From: Rhodopirellula sp.
Lineage (GTDB): Bacteria; Planctomycetota; Planctomycetia; Pirellulales; Thermoguttaceae
Direction of reading: 5' to 3'
Length of the DNA stretch: 53,805 nt
Assembly: GCA_012728855.1 (NCBI GenBank)
Contig: JAAYEH010000520.1
Location: 1 to 53,805, forward strand
This document shows positions 38,468 through 46,629 of the stretch, piece by piece. The position numbers and the translations under genes are program-made. The notes under the pieces were generated by a model, which worked only from the letters and a program-made list of their open reading frames with translations, was not told where the DNA came from and searched no databases. Positions within the stretch are counted from its first letter, which is position 1. Each line of letters opens with the position of its first letter.

Positions 38468-39106
38468 ATGGCGGTCGTCGCAAGTGGAATAGGCGAAAGC
38501 CGCATTGTGTTGCGCAACGTCAGTTGGGAAACATTCGAGGCCCTGCTGGCCGAGACCGATCGCGCCGGTACTCGTTTCACCTACGATGAGGGAGTGCTCG
38601 AGATCATGTCGCCGTCAATGACACACGAGAGGATGAAGAAACTGCTGGCGAGGATGATCGAGACGATGACTTTGGAGTTGCAGATTCCGATCGCCAGTGC
38701 GGGAAACTCGACTTTGAAGAACCAGTTGAAGCAGAAGGGGGTGGAGCCGGACGAATGTTACTATGTCGCCAACGAACCGCGCGTCCGCGGCAAAATCGAG
38801 ATCGACCTGGACGACGATCCGATGCCCGACTTGGCGATTGAGATCGACATTAGCTCCAGTTCGCTCGACCAGTTGCGGATCTACGCCGCCCTGGGAATCC
38901 CGGAAGTATGGCTTTGTGACGGCGAGACAATCCGGGTCTATCAACTCGGGGCTGAAGAACGCTACCTTCAAGTCGACCGCAGCCCGTCGTTCCCCTTCCT
39001 GCCCGTCGATCGGTTGCAGGGTTTCCTGGATCGCGTCCATACGGCCGACGAGACGAGTTGGATCCGGTCGTTTCAGGCTTGGGTGAAATCGGAACTGATG
39101 CCGTAG
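38468..39106 (+). CDS. Uma2-family (DUF820) putative endonuclease
   Basis: A 212-residue protein beginning MAVVASGIGESRIVLRNVSW. Family signs are PSMTHERMKKLLARMIE and the PD-(D/E)xK-like core CYYVAN ... DPMPDLAIEIDISSSSLDQLRIYAALGIPEVWLCDG. These short proteins are widespread in cyanobacteria and planctomycetes, often in many copies, with unproven nuclease activity. GAGG is found shortly upstream of ATG 38468. It has no evident operon partner. The 218 bases up to 39324 hold nothing recognised. Confidence 0.85.
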   Translation: MAVVASGIGESRIVLRNVSWETFEALLAETDRAGTRFTYDEGVLEIMSPSMTHERMKKLLARMIETMTLELQIPIASAGNSTLKNQLKQKGVEPDECYYVANEPRVRGKIEIDLDDDPMPDLAIEIDISSSSLDQLRIYAALGIPEVWLCDGETIRVYQLGAEERYLQVDRSPSFPFLPVDRLQGFLDRVHTADETSWIRSFQAWVKSELMP

Positions 39107-39324
39107 CAGAAGTTGACGGCGAAAAGTCAGGCACCATGGCTCACCGGGCAGGTGCTCTTTCCCTCCGCCACGAATCCGATTGCCATAGAATCCGAACTCT
39201 ACGCTGCCGAGTCGCTGGAGTCCGGATAAGGACCGCCGCAAGACACACAATGCGGCCGGCTTCACAGTTCTACAAGCCTCGTTGGGGGGCTATTCTCGTT
39301 GAGGATTCATGGTAGAATGCAGGC

Positions 39325-39528
39325 ATGGACGAACGACCACTGAAGACGCTACGTGTCCAGTCACTCGCAGCCCAAGGCACCGAGGATGACCTGAAAGACA
39401 CGACGGTTGCCGAGCGCATCGAGATGATGTGGCAGTTGGCTCTGGACGCTTGGGCTTTCAAAGGAGAGCCGGTTCTTGAATCCCGACTTCCGCGACATGT
39501 TGTCCGCCTTGAACGAGGCGGGGGCTGA
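39325..39528 (+). CDS. small partner protein of the nucleotidyltransferase (antitoxin-like)
   Basis: A 67-residue protein. The segment ERIEMMWQLALDAWAFKGEPV is the conserved part; the C-terminus is Arg-rich. A protein of this type commonly precedes the next gene's nucleotidyltransferase. It overlaps that gene by 53 bases, the sort of arrangement used by two-gene toxin-antitoxin modules. The pairing is inferred from context; no antitoxin fold is demonstrated. Confidence 0.55.
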   Translation: MDERPLKTLRVQSLAAQGTEDDLKDTTVAERIEMMWQLALDAWAFKGEPVLESRLPRHVVRLERGGG

Positions 39529-39922
39529 ATTCCTCATTGTTGGCGCCTATGCTCTCGCCGCGCATGGTTTGCCGCGCGCGACTGGCGATATTGACATTTG
39601 GGTTCGTTCCAGCGAGGAAAACGCCCGTCATGTCTGGAACGCGCTGCGTGCTTTTCGGGCACCTACTTCCCGAGTCGTGTGCTCGGATTTCACGCGGCCT
39701 GACATCGTCTTTCAGGTTGGGGTCGCGCCGAGACGTATCGATATTCTCACGTCGATATCAGGCGTGGACTTCGAAGACGCTTGGAGCGAACGGCACACGA
39801 CAATCATTGACGGGCTGCAATTGCACTTCCTCAGCCGGCAGCACTTGATCGTCAACAAACGCGCCGCCGGAAGGCCAAAAGACCTGGCCGATCTCGCGTG
39901 GCTGGAGTCCGGCAATCCCTGA
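39476..39922 (+). CDS. MNT-type nucleotidyltransferase-like protein (AbiEii/DUF6036 type)
   Basis: A 148-residue protein starting at TTG 39476 with AAAGGAG about ten bases upstream. The nucleotidyltransferase core is EFLIVGAYALAAHGLPRATGDIDIWVRSS: a GxxA helix followed by the D-x-D metal pair (DIDIW). RRIDILTSISG and KRAAGRPKDLADL complete the fold. Such proteins are found as toxins or antitoxins in bicistronic modules. Its partner overlaps the start. Function here is inference. Confidence 0.75.
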   Translation: MNPDFRDMLSALNEAGAEFLIVGAYALAAHGLPRATGDIDIWVRSSEENARHVWNALRAFRAPTSRVVCSDFTRPDIVFQVGVAPRRIDILTSISGVDFEDAWSERHTTIIDGLQLHFLSRQHLIVNKRAAGRPKDLADLAWLESGNP

Positions 39923-39952
39923 CGAACTGCGACGAGCGCCACGGCCACTGGT

Positions 39953-41446
39953 CTATCCTTCGCCCGACGCATCCCGGATATTTCGCCGGCGCGCGGCAAG
40001 CGCCCGAACCAGGTCCATTACCGCTCGCAAGCGCTGGGCGAGCGTGGCTCCGTGGACGAGACGCAGATAGCCGCGGATCAGGTCTTCATCGGCGGGCAGC
40101 AGCGGTTTCAGGTGCGGAAGCCATCGGCTGCGCCGCACGGCGACCGCCTTGATCGCGGTGAATTCCAGCAGCCCTTCCAGGCCGCGCGTCGTGCCAAATC
40201 CGCTCTGCCTTCGGCCGCCGAAGGGCATCCGCGGATCGGCGGTGGGAACGATGATGTCGTTGACGACGACGCAACCGGCGTCCACCCGCCGAGCAAGCCG
40301 CTCGGCCGCCGCGCTCCGACCGAAGACACTCGCCCCCAAACCATAGGGGCAGAGCGCGGACGCCGCCAGCGCGGTTTCATCGTCGGCTACCGGGACAATT
40401 GCAAGCACCGGGACGAAAACGTCGCTTTGAAGCAGCTTCATTTCCGGCCGCGCCCCGGCGAGCAGCATGGGCTGAAAATCGTCCGCGCTCTCGTAACGGC
40501 CGGCGACGAGTCGCGCACCGGCTTCGATCGCTTCGTGGATCAGCCCGGCGGCGGACTCGGCTGCCGCCCGATCCACCGTCAGCGGCGGCAACTTACGGAA
40601 AGCCGCCGCGAGCCGCTCTTCCAAAGCGGTGGCGACGCTCTGATGGACAAAAACGCGCCGCGGCGCAATGCAGGTGGCGCCGCCGTTGAGCCTTGCCCCG
40701 AACACCAGTGCGTCGACGACCAGGTCGAGATCGGCATCCTCTCGTACAAACGCCCCGTCGCATCCGGACAGCTCCATCACCATCGGCGTCCGCGACTGCG
40801 CGAGCTGGCCGAAGACCGCCTGGCCTGTGGACGCCGACCCGGTGAGGACAACCTTGTCGACGCCAGCGGCGATGGCTGCCTGGGCCGCCTCCACCGTCTC
40901 GGGCAAGACCTGAAGCAATCGCCGGTCGAAACCGGCTTCGTAGACCATCTCGGCCAGCGCCTCCGCGGCAGCCGACGAGCGGCGGCCAGGTTTCAAGATC
41001 ACCCCATTGCCCGCCGTCAACGCCTGAATCGCCTGCACACCGGCGAGCAAGAGCGGATAGTTCCACGGCGCGATGATCAACACCAAGCCGACCGGATCCC
41101 GGCGGATTTCCAGCGACGTTCGGTATAGCCACAGGGGACGTCCCCTGCGGCCGAAGCGCCGCGGCGCCAATGCCTTAGGGGCTTCGCGTTCGAGAAACCG
41201 GCAGGCGTCGGCCAAGGGTAAGACTTCCCCCGAAAGCGATTCCGCCGATAACCTCTGCGGCAGGCAAATCGAAGCGGCGAGCCGGTCCGGTTTCGCGGCG
41301 ATGCGATGACGAAGCCGCCGAACCAGGGCGAGCCGATCCCGCAATGCCACACCGGACCACTCGGCCTGGGCCTCGCGACATTCCCTGATCGCCTGCGATA
41401 CCCTCGCGCCTCTCGACGGATCCGTGGACGGCGCGTTCTGCGTCAT
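39953..41446 (-). CDS. aldehyde dehydrogenase family protein
   Basis: A 497-residue NAD(P)-dependent aldehyde dehydrogenase. IIAPWNYPLLLAGVQAIQAL and GSASTGQAVF are the cofactor motifs; VMELSGCDGAFV holds the general-base Glu and NGGATCIAPRRVFV the catalytic Cys. It follows the CrtI-like gene after one base, at the end of the oxidase operon. In C30 carotenoid pathways an aldehyde dehydrogenase of this class turns a carotenoid aldehyde into the acid, so that is the probable role by context. Confidence 0.88.
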   Translation of the reverse strand: MTQNAPSTDPSRGARVSQAIRECREAQAEWSGVALRDRLALVRRLRHRIAAKPDRLAASICLPQRLSAESLSGEVLPLADACRFLEREAPKALAPRRFGRRGRPLWLYRTSLEIRRDPVGLVLIIAPWNYPLLLAGVQAIQALTAGNGVILKPGRRSSAAAEALAEMVYEAGFDRRLLQVLPETVEAAQAAIAAGVDKVVLTGSASTGQAVFGQLAQSRTPMVMELSGCDGAFVREDADLDLVVDALVFGARLNGGATCIAPRRVFVHQSVATALEERLAAAFRKLPPLTVDRAAAESAAGLIHEAIEAGARLVAGRYESADDFQPMLLAGARPEMKLLQSDVFVPVLAIVPVADDETALAASALCPYGLGASVFGRSAAAERLARRVDAGCVVVNDIIVPTADPRMPFGGRRQSGFGTTRGLEGLLEFTAIKAVAVRRSRWLPHLKPLLPADEDLIRGYLRLVHGATLAQRLRAVMDLVRALAARRRNIRDASGEG

Positions 41447-41447
41447 A

Positions 41448-43013
41448 TCAGTTCACCTCCCCCAGGCCGGCGACGGCGGGTGCCAGGGACGCCTTGGCAG
41501 TGTCGGCCAGCGGCCGCATGAAGGCGGCTTCGACAGCCAAGTCGTCCAACAGCAAACGGCTGGTGATGCGCGCCGATTCGAAGATCATCGGCAGTCTTCC
41601 GCCCGGATGCGTGCCCCCGCCGACCAGGTAAACGCCGTCGACATCCTCGAAGCGATTGCGGGGGCGCCGATGGAACATCTGCGCGAGATTGTGGGCCATG
41701 TTGAACGTCGCGCCCAAGTGTATCTCCCCTTTGCGATCCCAGTCGTCGGGCGTGATGATCCGCTCGACGCGGATCCGCCCCTCCACGTCGTCCAGGCCGA
41801 TCTTCGACAATTGCTTGACCACAAGATTTCGATAGCGGTCGCGCTCGACGGACCAATCGACGTTCGTGTGCTGGTGGGGCACCGGAACGAGCACGTACAG
41901 AGTACTCTTGCCCTCGGGAGCGAGCGTACGATCGGTTACGCTCGCATTCTGAACGTAAAAAGAGGGATCCTCGGAGAGGACGTGCTCGAATTCAACTTCT
42001 CGCAGATGCTGCTCATACCTTTCCGGGATATAGATGCTGTGATGCGGAAGCTGATCGTAGCGGCCCTCGATCCCCAGGTACAACATGAACGTCGAGCAGG
42101 AGAACCGCTTGGCGGCGATCTTCCGGTCAGTCCAGCGGCGTCGAAGGCGGTCGGGCACGAGCCGCGTCATGGAGCGGGCGAAGTCGGCGTTGATCACCAG
42201 GGCGTCTGCGCGAGTTTCCCCGGCCGGCGTGCGGACTCCCACGGCGCGGCGCCCCTCGAAGAGGATTTCTTCGACCGGCTCGTCCATTGCGATTTCCACC
42301 CCCAAACTCGCGGCAATTTCGGCCATTTTCGCCGAGATGGCGCTGCAACCGCCCAGCGGATGGAAGACCCCGTATTCGTATTCGAGAAAGGAGAGGATCG
42401 AGAAGAGGCTCGGGCACTGAAACGGCGACACGCCGAGGTACATCGACTGGAAGGAAAACGCCAGCCGCAGCCGCGGATCGGAGAAATACTGCGCCAGTTC
42501 GCGGTCGAGACTGTTCCAAGGACGCAGGACCGGCATGAGTCGCATCATCCGCGCCGTCGCGATGTCCCGCCACGACAAAAACGGCGATTCCAGGCAAGGC
42601 CGAAAAAGCTCCAACTTCTTCCGGTTATCATCTAGGAAGCGCCGCACCGCGCCCGCGTCGTCCGGAGAGAGGGCGGTAATCTGCTGTTCCAGTCGCGGCA
42701 CATCGGAGGTGGTTTCCAGTACGCCTCCCTGGCCAAAGACGAGCCGGTAGTGTGGGTCAAGGCGAACCATGGGAACTTCGTTCCAAAGGTTCCGCCCGAC
42801 GGCCCGAAAGATCTCCTCCAGAATCCGCGGGTAGAAGAAGAAGGTGGGGCCGCGGTCGAAACGGAACCCGTCAAACTCGATGGCCGAAGTGCGTCCGCCG
42901 ACGTGCGGAAGCCGCTCTACGATTTTGGTCCGGATGCCCGCCCGCGCCAGCAGAATGGCCGTGGCCAGTCCACCCGGACCCGCGCCGACGATCAATACGC
43001 TCTTCTTGGGCAT
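41448..43013 (-). CDS. CrtI/CrtN-family carotenoid desaturase or oxidase
   Basis: A 521-residue flavoprotein. The N-terminal dinucleotide fold VLIVGAGPGGLATAILLARA and the C-terminal VDGVYLVGGGTHPGGRLPMI signature are those of bacterial phytoene/diapophytoene desaturases and the related CrtP/CrtNb terminal oxidases. Combined with the next gene, an aldehyde dehydrogenase, it would fit the oxidising end of a C30 carotenoid pathway. Which reaction it performs cannot be told from motifs. It starts six bases after subunit II of the bd-like oxidase. Confidence 0.85.
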   Translation of the reverse strand: MPKKSVLIVGAGPGGLATAILLARAGIRTKIVERLPHVGGRTSAIEFDGFRFDRGPTFFFYPRILEEIFRAVGRNLWNEVPMVRLDPHYRLVFGQGGVLETTSDVPRLEQQITALSPDDAGAVRRFLDDNRKKLELFRPCLESPFLSWRDIATARMMRLMPVLRPWNSLDRELAQYFSDPRLRLAFSFQSMYLGVSPFQCPSLFSILSFLEYEYGVFHPLGGCSAISAKMAEIAASLGVEIAMDEPVEEILFEGRRAVGVRTPAGETRADALVINADFARSMTRLVPDRLRRRWTDRKIAAKRFSCSTFMLYLGIEGRYDQLPHHSIYIPERYEQHLREVEFEHVLSEDPSFYVQNASVTDRTLAPEGKSTLYVLVPVPHQHTNVDWSVERDRYRNLVVKQLSKIGLDDVEGRIRVERIITPDDWDRKGEIHLGATFNMAHNLAQMFHRRPRNRFEDVDGVYLVGGGTHPGGRLPMIFESARITSRLLLDDLAVEAAFMRPLADTAKASLAPAVAGLGEVN

Positions 43014-43019
43014 AGTCGA

Positions 43020-44165
43020 CTAGACGGTCTCGGTCGGCGAAGCGATGGCGACCTGACGAATCATCCATACGACGAGTCCCAGCCCCGCCACAAACGTGAC
43101 CAGAAACAGAACCAGCGGGCTCCACTGCACGTCCAACGGCAGTTCGCCCGGCCGATAAAAACCGCTCAGCTCGATGTTCTGGACAATCTGGCGGCTGATC
43201 GCGTTGATGCCCAGCACGCCGAATTGTCCGAGAACGGCGAGTGTGGCGAACCAGGGTCCAATGGAGGTGTCTTGTCGCCTGATCCAGAGAATGAGCAGCC
43301 AGGGCAGTCCGGGCGCCAGGGCGGTCGCCGCGGTCAGCAGGACCATGGGAAACCGATAGAGCATTTGCTGTTGGGTTTCCGACGACCAAGTGCCGAAAAC
43401 GTACCAGGAGCCGGCCACCGCGAACCATGCCAGCCCGACGGAATATAGCGCCAGCGCGAACCGTGGCGCCCATCGGTGATATTCGCGGCTCTCGCGGACC
43501 GCGAACCAGCCGGCATCGAAGAGAACCCAGGCGGCCGTGGTCGTGATCGCCAGGCCGAACATCATCAGCCATCGCGGCCAGAGCGAGGGATCGGCGGTAT
43601 TCAAGGCCGTGCCGGTGGCCGCCGCAGCCACGTTGTGATTGCGAAACAGTTGCGGCCAGGCTTCCACGTTGGCCATCAGGCTCAGTCCGTTGGCGAAGGT
43701 GAACCCGATCGCGATGAACAGGATTGCCGCAACCCAACCGGCCGCCTGTTTCCAAGCCGGCATCGCTTTCTCGCGGTCGCGCAATCCGAAGGCGTAGATG
43801 TAGACACCGTAATAAGCGGGAATCAACAGAACAATGATCCCCAGCCAGGCCCATGCCATCAGCACCGTCGCCGGATAAAAGACCTTGGCATACGCCACCT
43901 GGATAAACAGCAGCGGCACGATCCCCAGGTTGACGCCGAAGGCGATGATCACCGGCATTTGCAGCATCAGCCGCTCGGAGAAACGCTTGCCCTGCTCACT
44001 GCCGAACGCGCGCAGCAGCATCGCGATCAGGATGCCGGCGTACCAGAGGTTCATCGGCACGGCGTGCAACGAGAACCCCAAGACCTTGAACAATTCGATG
44101 AACCAGTAGGGGGCGGGCAGTCCTTGAGCCATCGCGGTGTCGATCAGTTGTTGCGGTTGCATCAA
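43020..44165 (-). CDS. membrane subunit II of bd-like oxidase
   Basis: A 381-residue, very hydrophobic protein with about nine membrane helices, including ELFKVLGFSLHAVPMNLWYA near the start and a conserved IVPLLFIQVAYAKVFYP segment. It overlaps the subunit I gene by four bases (ATGA) and should be its partner. It does not resemble the common CydB closely and shows no haem-binding CxxCH. I call it subunit II from position and topology only. Confidence 0.6.
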   Translation of the reverse strand: MMQPQQLIDTAMAQGLPAPYWFIELFKVLGFSLHAVPMNLWYAGILIAMLLRAFGSEQGKRFSERLMLQMPVIIAFGVNLGIVPLLFIQVAYAKVFYPATVLMAWAWLGIIVLLIPAYYGVYIYAFGLRDREKAMPAWKQAAGWVAAILFIAIGFTFANGLSLMANVEAWPQLFRNHNVAAAATGTALNTADPSLWPRWLMMFGLAITTTAAWVLFDAGWFAVRESREYHRWAPRFALALYSVGLAWFAVAGSWYVFGTWSSETQQQMLYRFPMVLLTAATALAPGLPWLLILWIRRQDTSIGPWFATLAVLGQFGVLGINAISRQIVQNIELSGFYRPGELPLDVQWSPLVLFLVTFVAGLGLVVWMIRQVAIASPTETV

Positions 44166-45550
44166 AAGGCCTCCCGCTTCGTGGTTTCAGGCAGCATCCA
44201 CTGGGGTCGCGGCGGAGCAATGCTGGTGAGATATTCGGTAAGTAGATCCGCCTCCTCGTCCGTGCCGGCCCAGGGCGGCATGAAGAAGTGCGCCAACTCC
44301 AAATGGAGCAGCAGGCTCTTGATCATTTCCGGCGGGCGGCCTTGTACCAGCCGGCCTGCCGCCGAATAACCGTCTTTGGCCGCATGACAGTCGTTGCAAT
44401 GGTACTGGAAGAGAACTTCGCCCAGCGCAATCCGGTCGCTTTCCGGCAGGGCGAGCAAGCGGGTTTCGTCGATGGCGCCGTCGACCATTGCCGTTGGGTA
44501 GCGATCGGCCACGTAGGCGCTGGTCCACAGGCCGCCTTCGAGATAGCCGACCTCGCGCAAATGGGCCACCTCGCGCGGAAAAATCTGGTTTCCGAAAACG
44601 ATATTGTAGACGATATACGGCTTGCGGACCGCCTCTCGGACGAATTCGCCCGTCGCAAAGGCCGCCGTGCCGAAGAGGAACAGTGCCGCGGCGAATCCCG
44701 GCGTGAGCCAACCAGGATTGCGATAAGGTCCGAGGTAAAGCAGGACAAAAACCGCAACTGTCAAGGCGAAGATCAGCGTCATGAACACGTTCAGCACCGC
44801 TGCGATCGCCAGCACCGCTTTGGCCGATTCGGGCAGGTAGTAATGCCAGGCAATGCCTCCGACGGAAATCATCACCGCGCCGAGCAAGGCGGGACGGGCC
44901 GACCGCGACGCGATCATGTCTCGCATCCCGCTTTCCTTGACGAAAAGCGACGCGTGGAGATAAACGAACAGTGAACTGAGCAGCAGGGCGCCGCCGCTTC
45001 GGGCGATCATTTGCGGCAGGAACTGCGGATTGAACATGCCGACCCAGAAGGTCGGGTTCTCGAGCCAGCGACCCGGGTGGAGCATGAAAGCAGTGATCGC
45101 GGTGATCAGCACGAGGCTGATCCACGCCGCCCAGGCGTAAATCCAACCGATCCGCACGTGGGTCTTCTCGGGCAGTCTGCCCCAGTAGTAGTAAAAAATG
45201 AACGCCGCCGCGATCTCAATCACGAAAAAAACGTACTCGATGGCCCAACCGAAGACGAAAGTCCGGATGAGCACGCCGGTGGCCAACGGCGAAGCCAGGC
45301 CGATGGTCCACCAGATTCCGACACCCGTGATCGCGCCAAAGACGACCGTCAGGAGGATAAAGAACCGGGCGTGCCGGTGCAGATAAGAGAGATAATCCCG
45401 GTTGCCGGTCCGGTAGGCGTGTCCAACTTCCATCGCCAAAAAAAAACCGCCTCCCACTGCGTAGTGGGAGACGATCACATGAACCACCGAGATCAGGGCG
45501 ATCAGCATCGGGCTGGTCACCGCGGGGACGTACCACCACGGGTAGTGCAT
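44162..45550 (-). CDS. cytochrome bd-like oxidase subunit I fused to cytochrome c
   Basis: A 462-residue protein with about nine membrane helices and a C-terminal cytochrome c domain. The N-terminal helices (SPMLIALISVVHVIVSHYAV and FGAITGVGIWWTIG, then EYVFFVIEIAAAF) resemble CydA, with a His and two Glu at plausible positions. The usual quinol-binding Q-loop is absent. Near the end CNDCH (residues 385-389) binds c-haem, and Met424 in HFFMPPWAG is the probable second ligand. A CydA-like core with a c-haem is the pattern of the OR-C branch of the bd superfamily, expected to take electrons from cytochrome c rather than quinol. ATG 45550 has GAGGAG upstream. Confidence 0.75.
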   Translation of the reverse strand: MHYPWWYVPAVTSPMLIALISVVHVIVSHYAVGGGFFLAMEVGHAYRTGNRDYLSYLHRHARFFILLTVVFGAITGVGIWWTIGLASPLATGVLIRTFVFGWAIEYVFFVIEIAAAFIFYYYWGRLPEKTHVRIGWIYAWAAWISLVLITAITAFMLHPGRWLENPTFWVGMFNPQFLPQMIARSGGALLLSSLFVYLHASLFVKESGMRDMIASRSARPALLGAVMISVGGIAWHYYLPESAKAVLAIAAVLNVFMTLIFALTVAVFVLLYLGPYRNPGWLTPGFAAALFLFGTAAFATGEFVREAVRKPYIVYNIVFGNQIFPREVAHLREVGYLEGGLWTSAYVADRYPTAMVDGAIDETRLLALPESDRIALGEVLFQYHCNDCHAAKDGYSAAGRLVQGRPPEMIKSLLLHLELAHFFMPPWAGTDEEADLLTEYLTSIAPPRPQWMLPETTKREAF

Positions 45551-45610
45551 GGCCAACGATCTCCTCAATTGTCGCGAACAATCCTCGCCTCACCGCTGGC
45601 CGCCCGACAC

Positions 45611-45841
45611 TTACCCCGAAGACTTTGGCGGAGTCGGTAGCTGGCGGACCACGCACGGTTCAAGCCCCAGTCGTGCCAATAACCATACCATCGGGCACCA
45701 ATTGGTGAAAGCGGATTGAAAGAGATTCAATCCTGCAAAGGCCGTCAGCATTAACCAGTATGGGCTATGCCAAACCGCCAATGCTACGCTGAGGGTAACG
45801 ACTACACCGGCAGCAAGACGTAAGCCACGTTCAATTGTCAT
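45611..45841 (-). CDS. DUF2892-family small membrane protein
   Basis: A 76-residue protein, MTIERGLRLAAGVVVTLSVA followed by LNLFQSAFTNWCPMVWLLARLG. The helix pair with NLFQSAFTNWCPM is the hallmark of DUF2892/YgaP-type inner-membrane proteins. Its ATG overlaps, as ATGA, the stop of the upstream readthrough gene, so translation is coupled. DUF2892 proteins often sit with sulfur-transfer or redox genes. The bd-like oxidase follows at 60 bases. Confidence 0.85.
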   Translation of the reverse strand: MTIERGLRLAAGVVVTLSVALAVWHSPYWLMLTAFAGLNLFQSAFTNWCPMVWLLARLGLEPCVVRQLPTPPKSSG

Positions 45842-46104
45842 CGAAAATCTCCCTGTCGAGTTTCGGCATCCTGCTCATCTTCAGACTCCGCGGACGGCTG
45901 GCCGCCTTCCCCGGAGACTTTTCCTTGGTCCACATTCCAACCTTGCGGCTGATGGGGAGCACTTTCACTGATGGTCGGGCGCGGATCCACCGCGCAAGCC
46001 CCCGACATTCACGTAGGCACCCCGAACCGCGGCAACACCCAACGGTTCAGCACGAACCACGCCACAATCACCAGTAAAAAAACGAGAAATTCCTTGAATG
46101 CCAT
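45838..46104 (-). CDS. candidate membrane selenoprotein read through an in-frame UGA
   Basis: The ATG at 46104 opens MAFKEFLVFLLVIVAWFVLN then RWVLPRFGVPT, one membrane helix. Codon 32 is TGA (46009-46011), and the same frame continues with no other stop for 56 codons, MSGACAVDPRPTISESAPH onwards, ending at 45838, so that its TGA overlaps the ATG of the DUF2892 gene. Selenocysteine at 32 and Cys37 would form the motif T-U-M-S-G-A-C. I recall small proteins in this setting with T-C-M-S-G-x-C, which would make the UGA a Cys-to-Sec change; this must be checked. A SECIS-like fold follows. Alternatives: a nonsense mutation, or restart at the ATG just after the stop, giving a 56-residue protein. 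Confidence 0.6.
45974..46006 (-). promoter_or_regulatory. SECIS-like stem-loop directly after the UGA
   Basis: Counting the UGA as nucleotides 1-3 of the message, bases 6-10 pair with 34-38 (GUCGG with CCGAC), a six-base 5' bulge (GGGCUU) follows, and 17-22 pair with 28-33 (GCGCGG with CCGCGC). The loop is UGGAU, at 23-27. The loop position and the U-containing bulge agree with the known geometry of the E. coli formate dehydrogenase SECIS, where the key loop bases lie at 23-24. Folding done by hand. Confidence 0.5.
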
Positions 46105-46164
46105 CGCATTCCCTGCCTTTCCACGCTGAATCAGACAGAACAGAACTCGCTTGGCGGATCCTTT

Positions 46165-46416
46165 TCAGGCCCCGGCGGAATGGAACTTCGCCTGCCAGCG
46201 CTGCCGGAGCACGTCGCACAGTTTCTCGTGGAACTCCGCCGGCAGCTCGAACGGCTCACCCGCCTTGTAGAGGGTGATGGTTTTGCGGATATTGTCGACG
46301 ACAACCTGACACGGGTTACAGCCTTTCAAATGCTCCTGAAAATCATCGCAGATCCCGGGATCGATGTTCCCGTCGACGTACTCATTCAGGGCGGCGAGTA
46401 GTTCTTCGCAGTTCAT
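46165..46416 (-). CDS. zinc-finger (ZF-HC2-like) anti-sigma-type protein
   Basis: An 83-residue protein. MNCEELLAALNEYVDGNI followed by CDDFQEHLKGCNPCQVVVDN gives the H-x3-C-x2-C zinc site typical of anti-sigma factors, with an extra Cys upstream. There is no membrane helix and no sigma factor next to it. The ATG at 46416 with AGGTGG upstream is preferred over a TTG at 46440. It precedes the selenoprotein candidate by 60 bases and may be the first gene of the operon. Confidence 0.7.
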   Translation of the reverse strand: MNCEELLAALNEYVDGNIDPGICDDFQEHLKGCNPCQVVVDNIRKTITLYKAGEPFELPAEFHEKLCDVLRQRWQAKFHSAGA

Positions 46417-46498
46417 GGTAGCCACCTGCTCTTTGGGCAACTGCCGATACTGATGCGCGAACTATCACGGCGGTTACATTCGGAAGCTACGCTTGAGT

Positions 46499-46553
46499 AG
46501 ATCCCGCTTGCCGAGCGGGATCTGTGCGCCGAAGATTCCGCTTGGCGAGCGGC
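46499..46553. repeat. pair of small hairpins in divergent gap
   Basis: AGATCCCGCT (46499-46508) pairs with AGCGGGATCT (46514-46523), followed by CCGCT and AGCGG (46539-46553) around TGGCG. The motif resembles the nested hairpin at 11226. The 213 bases between 46416 and 46630 hold only these and the divergent promoters. Confidence 0.5.
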
Positions 46554-46629
46554 ACCGCGGGCGGGGCACTCCGTGACCCGCCATGCCCGGCCACCGAGTG
46601 TCCGGACTCCATCTTTCACCAGATATTCC

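Noticed and set aside
45838..46008. A separate small gene starting at the ATG just after the TGA
   Set aside because: Not excluded, but it has no ribosome site of its own, and the upstream helix and SECIS-like fold fit a single readthrough gene better.
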